Shown here: positions 1 to 5,848 of the stretch, one piece after another
Position numbering within the stretch: the stretch's first letter is position 1
Layout of the letters: each line of letters opens with the position of its first letter
From: Acidobacteriota bacterium
Lineage (GTDB): Bacteria > Acidobacteriota > Terriglobia > Bryobacterales > JACQDG01
Direction of reading: 5' to 3'
DNA length: 9,566 nucleotides
Assembly: GCA_016201195.1 (NCBI GenBank)
Contig: JACQDI010000043.1
Coordinates: forward strand, 1 to 9,566
Notes under the pieces: generated by a model
What the model saw: only the letters and a program-made list of their open reading frames with translations
What the model was told of the DNA's origin: nothing
Databases searched by the model: none
Program-made: the position numbers and the translations under genes

Positions 1-110
1 CGATGCAGGACGACCCGACCTCCCAGAGCTGGGGCGGTCAGAACGTGTTCGATGTTTACACCAAGAGCACGGACAAGGCTCTCGATGGCAGCAACTATTC
101 GGATTGGTAA
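1..110 (+). CDS. GspG-like type II secretion pseudopilin, C-terminal end only
   Basis: This is the last 35 full codons of a gene that begins before the window; the frame runs from base 3 and stops at TAA 108-110. The tail contains NVFDVYTKSTDKALDGSNYSDW-type residues. They align with the tail of the next gene (IFDVHSG...ALDGSKYSEW), so the two are tandem paralogues. In GspG-family major pseudopilins this C-terminal stretch belongs to the calcium-binding beta region just before the end of the protein. The role would be a subunit of the periplasmic pseudopilus of a type II secretion or related system. The N-terminal methylation motif is not in view, so the assignment rests on similarity to the neighbour. 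Confidence 0.72.
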   Translation, partial: MQDDPTSQSWGGQNVFDVYTKSTDKALDGSNYSDW

Positions 111-117
111 GAATCGG

Positions 118-149
118 GGAACGTGGATCGTGGAACGGGGATCGTGGGC
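118..149 (+). repeat. Heptamer array copy 1 (left arm of inverted pair)
   Basis: Four 7-bp units are read on the + strand: GGAACGT, GGATCGT, GGAACGG, GGATCGT, followed by GGGC. It is an inverted partner of 182-213, with 29 of 32 positions matching. The loop is 32 nt and GC-rich (150-181). The array lies in the leader region of the second pseudopilin and supplies the candidate GTG start at 130. Confidence 0.85.
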
Positions 150-594
150 CCGCCTGCGACCCCCGGGCCCCCGCGCGAGGAGCCCACGTTCCACGATCCA
201 CGATCCACGTTCCTCCCACGGCATGACCCTGATCGAGCTGATGATCGTGCTCACGATCATCATTACCGTGGTGTCGATCGCTGTGCCCCTCTACCAAAAG
301 GCGATCGTCCGCTCCAAGGAAGCCGTGCTCAAGAACAACCTCTTCACCCTGCGCACGCTCATCGACGAGTACACCTTCGACAAGGAAAAGGCCCCGCAGG
401 CGCTGCAGGACCTGGTCACCGAGGGCTACCTCCGCGAGCTGCCCTTCGACCCCTTCACCAAGAAGCGCGATACATGGAAAGTGGAGATGGAAGACGCCAT
501 GCGCTCGGTCGACCAGAAGGAGCCGGGAATCTTCGACGTCCACAGCGGCGCCGAAGGAGCCGCGCTCGACGGAAGCAAGTACAGCGAATGGTGA
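130..594 (+). CDS. GspG-like type II secretion pseudopilin with repeat-derived leader
   Basis: The prepilin-peptidase site is HG^MTLIELM, with the cut before the Met at base 223 and Glu at mature position 5. A hydrophobic helix (IVLTIIITVVSIAVPLY) and a 123-residue mature protein follow. The GspG-type C-domain shows the PFDPF motif and the FDVHSG...ALDGSKYSEW tail. Met rather than Phe at +1 is a tolerated variant. The start is unsure. ATG 223 lies after the cleavage site, so a leader must begin upstream. In-frame candidates are ATG 52, ATG 85 (both inside the previous gene) and GTG 130. I chose GTG 130 because it avoids the overlap and has GGGGA 9 nt upstream; it gives a 31-residue Arg-rich leader. 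Nearly all of that leader is encoded by the heptamer inverted repeat 118-213, unlike the short leader usual for GspG. The gene is 19 bp after the paralogue and probably co-transcribed with it. Confidence 0.85.
   Translation: MERGSWARLRPPGPRARSPRSTIHDPRSSHGMTLIELMIVLTIIITVVSIAVPLYQKAIVRSKEAVLKNNLFTLRTLIDEYTFDKEKAPQALQDLVTEGYLRELPFDPFTKKRDTWKVEMEDAMRSVDQKEPGIFDVHSGAEGAALDGSKYSEW
182..213 (-). repeat. Heptamer array copy 2 (right arm of inverted pair)
   Basis: On the - strand this reads GGAACGT, GGATCGT, GGATCGT, GGAACGT, GGGC, the same 4 x 7 + 4 architecture as copy 1. Together, 118-213 can fold into a long hairpin in DNA or mRNA. On the + strand it encodes SPRSTIHDPRSS, the residues just before the HG^M prepilin cleavage site. 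Confidence 0.85.
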
Positions 595-607
595 GGCTAT
601 TGGAGTC

Positions 608-2820
608 TCACTCAATGCGGTACAGCTTAATCGGCCCATACTCCCCCACCTTCGTGACGCCCCACGCGCTGGGGTCCTTCTCCATGGAGGGCGCCATCAG
701 GTTCGTGCCGCCTCCGCCCACGTCGGTGAGCAGGTAGTCCACGCCGCGGCGCTGGATCTCGCGGGTGGCGTAGCGCTTCATTTCCTCCCGGGAAGGCTCG
801 CGCTGCGATCGCCGCAGGTCCGTCTTCAGCCGGAACCAGCGACCGGCGAGGTCCTTCCCCTCGGCCTGGAGCTCCAGGGGGTACTGGTCGGCGGAGCAGT
901 GCAGCTCCACGGCGCTCAGGCGCAGCGGCTCGGGGAATTCCACCTGGAAGCGCATGCCGGGATACAGCGGCCACCAGCTTCTCCACCGCGTAGCGGGATT
1001 GCCGTCCACGGCCAGGGCCGCGTCCCAGGGGTTGGGGCTCGCGCGCAGAAGCCAGCTCGGGTTGGGAACGAGGTAGGTCGTTCCCGAAAACAGAAGCAGC
1101 TCGTGGATGCTCCACTGGTCCTCCTTGGCCCAGCCGGTCTGGATCAGGCGGAGGCCGGCCAGAGCGCGCGGCTCCCACTGCATGCGGATGTTCCACACCG
1201 GGGCCCAGGGCTCGACCACCGGCGTCAGCAGCAGGTCGGTGAGCACCTCGCCCAATGCGCTTTGATAATTGCCAATGATCTCGCGAGTGGTATAGGAGTC
1301 AAAAACGCCCACCGAGGCGTGCACGCGCGCCCCCTTGGGCACGGCCTGCTCGATCATACGGGCCACATTATAGTCGGGAGCAACCCGGCTCAGGTATTGC
1401 CCCTCGCTTTCCCGGCGCAGGGCGGCCCTCCAGGGGATGTCCTCCAGGCGCCACATCATTTCTCTGTCCCACCACCCAACCACAGGCGGCCAGGAAGCCA
1501 CCGCGTGCGCGACCACCAGCACCGCCGAGCAGACCACAGCGAACCGGCGAGGCGCCTGCCAGAGGGCCACCGCCATGGCCAGCGAGAGGAACACCAGCGA
1601 CGGAATCAGAAAGCGCGTGCCGTTGTTGGAGAGCCAGGGGAGCGCAAACAGCGCCGCCGCCGCCCACAATCGCCGGCCCATCTTCAGTCGCAGCGACCAC
1701 AGCCCGAGGGGCGCCAGCAGAAACAGCGGCCCCAGCAACCCTTGCAGCTTGCCGCCGCGAATCGCCAGCTCGAAAGGGTACTGGAGATAGTCTCGCCAGT
1801 TCTGCTCAGCCAGGCCCGCGTAATGGCGCATCAGAAAGGTGTAGCTCCGCTCGAGCGACACGTGAATGTAAGGATTGGGAAAGACACTGTTGAAGAAGGG
1901 CGCGACCGGGTTGCCGATGAGGATCGCGTTCTTGATCATCCAGGGGGCGATGAAACATGCCGCAAAGACCGACGCCCGCAGCGCCCCGCGGCGCCCCAGA
2001 AACCAGAGCGCGAACGGCAAAGCCAGAAAGCCGGTGTACTTGATAGAAAAGCAGAACCCGGCGGCGACACCGATAGCCGGCACGAGCGCCGGCCCGGGGT
2101 TCTCTTCCCAAACGAGCAGCAGGTAGAAGGTCAGGAACGTAAACAGCGCGAGCGCGCAGTCGTTGTAGGAGCTGGTCCCGTCCACGCCCGCCACCGGGGA
2201 GAAGGCGAAAAAGGCAGCGGCCACTGCGGCAGCCTCCCTCAGGCGGAAGCGCCGGCCGAACCAGACCATCGCGGCCGCCGTCGCCAGCAGAAAGGCGAAG
2301 TGGATCATCTTAGCCGCAGAATGCCTGCCGAAGGCGTAGGCGAACAGGAACAGCATCTCCGTGCCCTGCGAGAGCATGGCGTACATGCTGGTGGTGATGC
2401 GGCCGAAGCCGTGCTCGCGCAGGTAGCGGCTCACCAGCCCGAGGTGATACCCGGCGCCATCGGGGCTGATTTCGGGGGCCATGGCGTTCATCAGGTATAG
2501 GTATGCATAGCACGCCGCCGGAATCAGCAGCCACCATGGCAGGCGTTCGGGCTTCTCCTCCGGCAATGGTTCGTCGCGGCCGCCGCGCCCGCCCCAAAAA
2601 CCCAGGTGGACGCCAGGCGCGCGGCGCACAGCAGGAACACCAGGTTGCTCAGCCACGCCGCGCCCATGGCGAAAGCGAACACGGCCCGCTCCCCGCGCCG
2701 GAAAAGCGGCCAGCCCCCGGTCGCCCGCAGGAACCAGCGTCCCACGGCATACGACGCCGCCACTGTGAATCCGGATCCGAACAGGATTTTAGCGACCGCC
2801 CAGAGGGAGGAGGCTTTCAT
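608..2820 (-). CDS. GT-C-type polytopic membrane glycosyltransferase-like protein with C-terminal F5/8 (discoidin) domain, frameshifted
   Basis: The gene starts at ATG 2820-2818, sharing ATGA with the lipoprotein stop. The first 75 codons (MKASSLWAVAKILFGSG..., two hydrophobic segments) run in one frame to about 2596. The next 662 codons run in the -1 frame to TGA 610-608, giving about 737 aa in all. The body has many membrane segments. Between two of them lies PEISPDGAGYHLGLVSRYLREHG; a conserved acidic residue in the first extracytoplasmic loop is typical of GT-C (ArnT/PMT-like) enzymes that use polyprenyl-phosphate sugars. A soluble domain at about 818-1060 contains AVDGNPATRWRS and an alternating beta pattern, matching F5/8 type C carbohydrate-binding folds. 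After it come GVDYLLTDV and a YGPIKLYRIE end. The substrate is unknown. The frameshift may be an assembly homopolymer error or a real lesion. The gene converges with the pseudopilin gene across a 13-bp gap. Confidence 0.78.
2592..2603 (-). other. Apparent -1 frameshift at a T5/G4 homopolymer
   Basis: On the - strand the bases are GGG, TTTTT, GGGG. Upstream codons end ...ACC TGG GTT TTT and the downstream frame resumes TGG GGC GGG. One extra T would join the two frames cleanly into TWVFWGGRGG. A loss of one base from a homopolymer (sequencing or natural) is the simplest reading. The run is not a canonical X XXY YYZ slippery heptamer in the upstream frame. Confidence 0.7.
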
Positions 2821-3359
2821 GGACGAAAACCGGCGTGAACCAGGATAAAGCCCAGCTCCGGCCCCTTGCCGTCTGATGGCAGGGTCTTGTCGGTCTCAAT
2901 GGTCACCAGGTTGTCGGCCTCGGGCTTGAGAAGATTCGCGGGCGCAGGCTCTTCCACTTCGTAGATCCCGTCCTTCTCGTAGTGCCAGCTCTTCCACGGC
3001 TTGTCGTTGAACAGGACGCGCAGGTTCATGGGGCCGCGGCGCGCAATCACCTCGCGAACCACCGCGAATTTCATGACGTAGCGCAGGTCCTCGGTCCCCT
3101 TCAGGCGGACGCGAAGCACCGCCTGGCGGCCGCACCACCGCCACGTGGCGGCTTCCAGCCCGTAGACACCGGAGACGAAATACCGCTCGGCGTCCGGCTG
3201 GTTCATTTGCACGAAAGGGCCCAGGGGCTCGGGACGGTGGACGGCCTGCTGCTTATCAGGCGGATGAACCGCCACGTCCCCCTGGCACCCGGCCAGCGCC
3301 AGGGCTGCGATCAACGGGCCCACGATCCACGATCCACGTTCCACGATCCTTCCTCTCAT
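2817..3359 (-). CDS. Predicted lipoprotein with beta-rich domain, partner of downstream membrane glycosyltransferase
   Basis: The 180-aa protein begins MRGRIVERGSWIVGPLIAALALAGC: a signal peptide with lipobox LAGC and lipidated Cys25. The mature part contains YFVSGVYGLEAATWRWCGRQA, LRVLFNDKPW and LGFILVHAGF. Its alternating hydrophobic pattern suggests a compact beta-sandwich. I recall similar short domains near acidobacterial glycosyltransferases but cannot name a family, so the function is unknown. Its stop shares ATGA (2817-2820) with the GT-C gene start, which indicates translational coupling and a joint role at the membrane. The start is uncertain. ATG 3359 has TATTCT 7 nt upstream and no ribosome site. 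GTG 3344 has GAGGA (3355-3351) at 6-nt spacing and would give a 19-residue signal peptide. Residues 5-14 are encoded by the heptamer repeat 3318-3349, and the same IVERGSW peptide occurs in the pseudopilin leader frame. Confidence 0.75.
   Translation of the reverse strand: MRGRIVERGSWIVGPLIAALALAGCQGDVAVHPPDKQQAVHRPEPLGPFVQMNQPDAERYFVSGVYGLEAATWRWCGRQAVLRVRLKGTEDLRYVMKFAVVREVIARRGPMNLRVLFNDKPWKSWHYEKDGIYEVEEPAPANLLKPEADNLVTIETDKTLPSDGKGPELGFILVHAGFRP
3318..3349 (-). repeat. Heptamer array copy 3
   Basis: The - strand reads GGATCGT, GGAACGT, GGATCGT, GGATCGT, GGGC: again four heptamers plus GGGC, 32 nt. It is the same element as at 118-149 and 182-213, about 3.1 kb away. It lies inside the signal-peptide codons of the lipoprotein gene and includes a possible GTG start (3344). 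Confidence 0.85.
3351..3355 (-). promoter_or_regulatory. Possible ribosome binding site for alternative GTG start of the lipoprotein
   Basis: GAGGA on the - strand lies 6 nt before GTG 3344-3342. It is the best Shine-Dalgarno match near any start in the window. If used, the heptamer repeat supplies the lipoprotein start codon. Confidence 0.35.
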
Positions 3360-3365
3360 AAGGCT

Positions 3366-3371
3366 TAGAAT
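3366..3371 (+). promoter_or_regulatory. Putative -10 element, leaderless, for the kinase gene
   Basis: TAGAAT (5 of 6 to TATAAT) is followed by exactly 6 nt and then ATG 3378. Transcription would begin at or next to the start codon. There is no convincing -35 and no Shine-Dalgarno. It overlaps the opposite -10 at 3372-3367. Confidence 0.5.
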
Positions 3372-3372
3372 A
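3367..3372 (-). promoter_or_regulatory. Putative -10 element, leaderless, for the lipoprotein/GT operon
   Basis: TATTCT on the - strand is followed by 7 nt and ATG 3359. It shares five bases with the divergent TAGAAT of the kinase gene, so polymerase could occupy only one orientation at a time. No clear -35 is visible. Confidence 0.4.
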
Positions 3373-3377
3373 CTACC

Positions 3378-4304
3378 ATGTATTTTCTTGGCGTTGACGG
3401 GGGCCAGTCGAGCACCACGGCGGTGATCGGCGATGAGCACGGTCTGGTGCTGGGGCGCGGCGAGGCGGGGCCCTCGAATCACGTGGAATCGGAATCAGGC
3501 CGCGAGAAACTGATCGCCGCCGTCGAGCAATCCGTGGGGCAAGCGGCACGCAGCGCCGGCCTGGACTCGCTACCCGCCTTCGCCGCAGCCTGCTTCGGCA
3601 TGAGCGGCGGCCCGGCCGACAAGCGCGACATCATCGCCTCGATCATCCGGGCCGAGTCGCTGGAAGTCACGACCGACGCCCACATCGCCCTGCTTGGCGC
3701 GACCGGAGGCGGGCCGGGGATCATCGTTATCGCCGGCACCGGCTCCATCGCCTACGGGCAGAACGCCGGCGGACGCACCATGCGCGCCGGCGGCTGGGGG
3801 CACATCTTCGGCGACGAGGGCGGCGGCTTTGACATCGTCCGGCAGGCCCTGCGCGCGGCCTTGCGGCACGAGGAAGGCTGGGGGCCGCCGACTGCGCTGC
3901 GCCCCGCGCTACTTCAGGCTACCGGGGCCTCCACCATGAACGAGTTGCTGCACCTGTTCTATACCCGCGATTTCCCGCGCGACCGGGTGGCCGGGTGGGC
4001 GCCGCTGGTGGATGCCGCGGCCCTGGAAGGCGACGAGGTGGCCCGCACCCTGTTGCGGCAGGCCGCCCAGCAACTGGCTACGCTCGCTGGAAGCGTCCGC
4101 TCCCAGTTGTTCGCCCCCGGCGAGGTCGTGCTGGTCTCCCCGATCGGCGGCGTGTTTCACAGCCGTATGCTCGCCGAGTGGTTTCGCATTTTAGTGGAAC
4201 TCGAACCCGGCGCCACCGTCGCCCCGCCCAAGCACGACCCAGCCATCGGCGCTTTGCTGGGAGCTTATGCCGCCGCCGGGCGTGCGATCCAGCTCCATTT
4301 GTAG
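3378..4304 (+). CDS. BadF/BadG/BcrA/BcrD-family sugar kinase, probably N-acetylglucosamine kinase
   Basis: The 308-aa protein has a full ASKHA kinase fold. Phosphate-1 is GVDGGQSST (D7-G8-G9). TTDA holds D100, equivalent to the catalytic Asp of human NAGK. Phosphate-2 is IAGTGSIAYG (118-127), and GGWGHIFGDEGGGFDI (138-153) is the hallmark of the NAGK branch. The expected reaction is ATP + N-acetylglucosamine to GlcNAc-6-phosphate in the cytoplasm, for use or recycling of amino sugars from cell wall or chitin. Glucosamine or N-acetylmuramate kinase activity is possible, because family members differ in substrate. Length fits the family. The start ATG 3378 fits the protein's conserved N-terminus and sits 18 bp from the divergent lipoprotein ATG. 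TAGAAT lies 6 nt upstream and there is no Shine-Dalgarno. It converges with the AAA+ gene across 49 bp. Confidence 0.87.
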   Translation: MYFLGVDGGQSSTTAVIGDEHGLVLGRGEAGPSNHVESESGREKLIAAVEQSVGQAARSAGLDSLPAFAAACFGMSGGPADKRDIIASIIRAESLEVTTDAHIALLGATGGGPGIIVIAGTGSIAYGQNAGGRTMRAGGWGHIFGDEGGGFDIVRQALRAALRHEEGWGPPTALRPALLQATGASTMNELLHLFYTRDFPRDRVAGWAPLVDAAALEGDEVARTLLRQAAQQLATLAGSVRSQLFAPGEVVLVSPIGGVFHSRMLAEWFRILVELEPGATVAPPKHDPAIGALLGAYAAAGRAIQLHL

Positions 4305-4335
4305 TGCAGGGCCACGCGGTTTTTCCGGGGTACGA

Positions 4336-4356
4336 CCTACCGCCTACTGCCTACTA
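4336..4356 (+). repeat. Three-unit heptamer repeat at the ATPase stop codon
   Basis: CCTACCG, CCTACTG, CCTACTA in tandem. The final CTA is the complement of the TAG stop of the AAA+ gene. This is a different heptamer from the GGATCGT type. It lies in the 49-bp convergent gap after the kinase gene. No stem with a T-run is visible. Confidence 0.7.
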
Positions 4357-5685
4357 GTCCGTAATGTCGCTGGCTTCCAGGAAGCAGCTTTCGAAGGCGC
4401 GGTCCAGGATTTCCGGAGACAGCTCGAACGGCAGTCCCTCGAACCGGATCAGGTCGATAGAGTGGCTGATGACGTCGCGCGGGTGGCAGCGGCGGAACCG
4501 CTTGCCCGTTTTGTGGTAGTACTTGTCGATGAACCAGCCCAGCAGGCGCGGGTTGAAGGGCATGTTCTCCGCGCGGCAGTAGCGCTCGAAGATCTCCGTG
4601 AATTCCTTCTCCTCGGGACTCCTCAGGTACATCTTGTACTGAATGCGGCGCAGAAAGGCTTCGTCGCCCAGCTTGTCCGGATGCAGGTTGGTCGAAAAGA
4701 TCAGGAATGCCTCGAAGGGAACCGCCACTTTGCCGCCGGTGTGGAAGGTGAGATAGTCCACGTGACGGTCCATGGGGATGATCCAGCGGTTCAGCAGCTC
4801 GGCCGGGCTCGCCTTCTGGCGCCCGAAGTCGTCGATCAGGTAGATGCCGTTGTTGGCCTTTAGCTGGAAGGGAGCGTCGTAAACTTTGGCCGAGGGGTTG
4901 TAGCTCAGGTCCAGCATGTCCAGGGTCAGCTCGCCTCCGGTGACGATGAACGGCCGGCGGCACCGCGCCCATCGGAAGTCATAGTGAGGCTCGAAAGAGA
5001 GCGAGGTGCGCGAGTCCTCCTGTTCGTCCACCCGCTTGTGGTAGAGGTTGTCGAACATTTGGATGATCATCCCCTGCGCCTCGATCGCGTAGGGGACATA
5101 GATCGACGAGTGCGCCACGTTCTGGAGAGCCTCGGAAAGGTAGGTCTTCCCGTTGCCGGGCTGGCCATAAATCAGAAAGGACTTGCCGGAGTTGACCGCC
5201 GGTCCGATCTGGGTTAAGACCGACTCCTCGATCACCAGGTGCCGCAAGGCCGCGAACAGGTTCGGCTTGGTGAGCCAGCCGTCCTTGGCGCGCTGGCCGC
5301 GGACCGCCTGCACATACTGGTCGATGGGGACCGGGGCGCGGCCCGAGTACTGGTTGATGTCCAGATATTCGCGGGCGCGGCTGCGGCCGGCCTCCGATAA
5401 AGCAAACACCGCCGATATGTCCCCGAACCCGGAAGAACGCTTCACCTCCACCTGCCGCGTCTTCTTCAGAAAGTCCAGGATCCCGCCGATCAGACTGAAC
5501 TTCAGGCCCAAAGAGTTGGCCATGTCCCGCCCTAGCATCTCCCCTTCGAAATAGAGCAGTTTCACGATGAGCTGCTCAATCAGAGACGAGGCCAGTCCGG
5601 TATCCGCAATCGTTTCCGGGACCGGCGGAACATACAACTCTTGCTCGGAGTTGGACAAGGCTTCAGCGGCTTCCAGTGACGTCAT
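4354..5685 (-). CDS. AAA+ ATPase with N-terminal winged-helix-like domain, target unknown
   Basis: 443 aa and soluble. Residues about 32-108 look like a winged helix (IEQLIVKLLYFEGEMLGRDMA..., wing and FALSEAGRSRAREYL), followed by a YSGRAPVPIDQYV linker. The AAA+ core has Walker A GQPGNGKT (174-181), Walker B IYLIDDF (281-287) with D285/D286, sensor 1 STN (331-333), paired Arg R346/R347 as arginine-finger candidates, and a helical lid containing RRCHPRDVI (398-406). The ATP machinery looks intact. The winged helix suggests DNA or protein docking, but no partner gene is adjacent. It could be a MoxR/DnaC-like remodelling factor; I cannot place it in a named family. ATG 5685 is preceded by CATACT with 6-nt spacing and no Shine-Dalgarno. 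The TAG stop lies in a heptamer repeat. Confidence 0.85.
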   Translation of the reverse strand: MTSLEAAEALSNSEQELYVPPVPETIADTGLASSLIEQLIVKLLYFEGEMLGRDMANSLGLKFSLIGGILDFLKKTRQVEVKRSSGFGDISAVFALSEAGRSRAREYLDINQYSGRAPVPIDQYVQAVRGQRAKDGWLTKPNLFAALRHLVIEESVLTQIGPAVNSGKSFLIYGQPGNGKTYLSEALQNVAHSSIYVPYAIEAQGMIIQMFDNLYHKRVDEQEDSRTSLSFEPHYDFRWARCRRPFIVTGGELTLDMLDLSYNPSAKVYDAPFQLKANNGIYLIDDFGRQKASPAELLNRWIIPMDRHVDYLTFHTGGKVAVPFEAFLIFSTNLHPDKLGDEAFLRRIQYKMYLRSPEEKEFTEIFERYCRAENMPFNPRLLGWFIDKYYHKTGKRFRRCHPRDVISHSIDLIRFEGLPFELSPEILDRAFESCFLEASDITD

Positions 5686-5691
5686 GCTCTG

Positions 5692-5697
5692 AGTATG
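5692..5697 (-). promoter_or_regulatory. Putative -10-like element for the AAA+ gene
   Basis: CATACT on the - strand, then 6 nt, then ATG 5685. It matches TATAAT at 4 of 6 and misses the first T. The spacing is the same as at the other starts of the window. No Shine-Dalgarno is present. Confidence 0.33.
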
Positions 5698-5788
5698 CGC
5701 GACTGGCGGGCGGTGTAATACCGGGAAACTACCGTAAAAACAGGCTGGGGAATCGGCTTAGTGCTGAGGTAATATGCCGGTCGGAGCA

Positions 5789-5802
5789 GGTTGTGGGCTG
5801 TG
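5789..5802 (+). repeat. Two-unit heptamer repeat in the 5686-5846 intergenic stretch
   Basis: GGTTGTG followed by GGCTGTG. Two imperfect units only, so weak alone; it is listed because 7-bp periodicity recurs at other gene borders. The remaining 5686-5846 stretch holds the AAA+ upstream region and the 8-bp repeat at 5833-5848, and I see no small gene in it. Confidence 0.35.
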
Positions 5803-5832
5803 GGACCACGATGCGGAGCCCGCGCGTCCTTT

Positions 5833-5848
5833 CTCAATTCCTCAATTC
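5833..5848 (+). repeat. 8-bp direct repeat abutting the ACT-gene stop
   Basis: CTCAATTC occurs twice in perfect tandem. The second copy reaches into the TGA stop (5849-5847) of the ACT gene. The 12-mer TTCTCAATTCCT (5831-5842) recurs inverted at 6522-6533, on the other side of the same gene. Confidence 0.65.

Noticed and set aside
118..213. CRISPR array
   Set aside because: Units are 7 bp in direct contact without spacers, and the two arms are inverted, not direct.
599..616. Imperfect stem ATTG(G)AGT / ACTCAAT between convergent genes, as a bidirectional terminator
   Set aside because: About 7 bp with a bulge, low GC and no T-run; too weak to call.
123..737. A 204-codon + frame overlapping the pseudopilin gene and the 3' end of the GT-C gene
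   Set aside because: It is Arg/Pro/His-rich without any recognised motif, and the prepilin motif is in the other frame.
899..2500. A 533-codon open frame on the + strand opposite the GT-C-like gene
   Set aside because: The product is rich in Arg, Gln, His and Gly with no domain or hydrophobic pattern. The opposite frame is a clear membrane protein. Long antisense frames are expected in GC-rich DNA.
2592..2603. Programmed -1 ribosomal frameshifting as explanation of the GT-C frame break
   Set aside because: The run does not match X XXY YYZ in the upstream frame, and a one-base homopolymer error explains it more simply.
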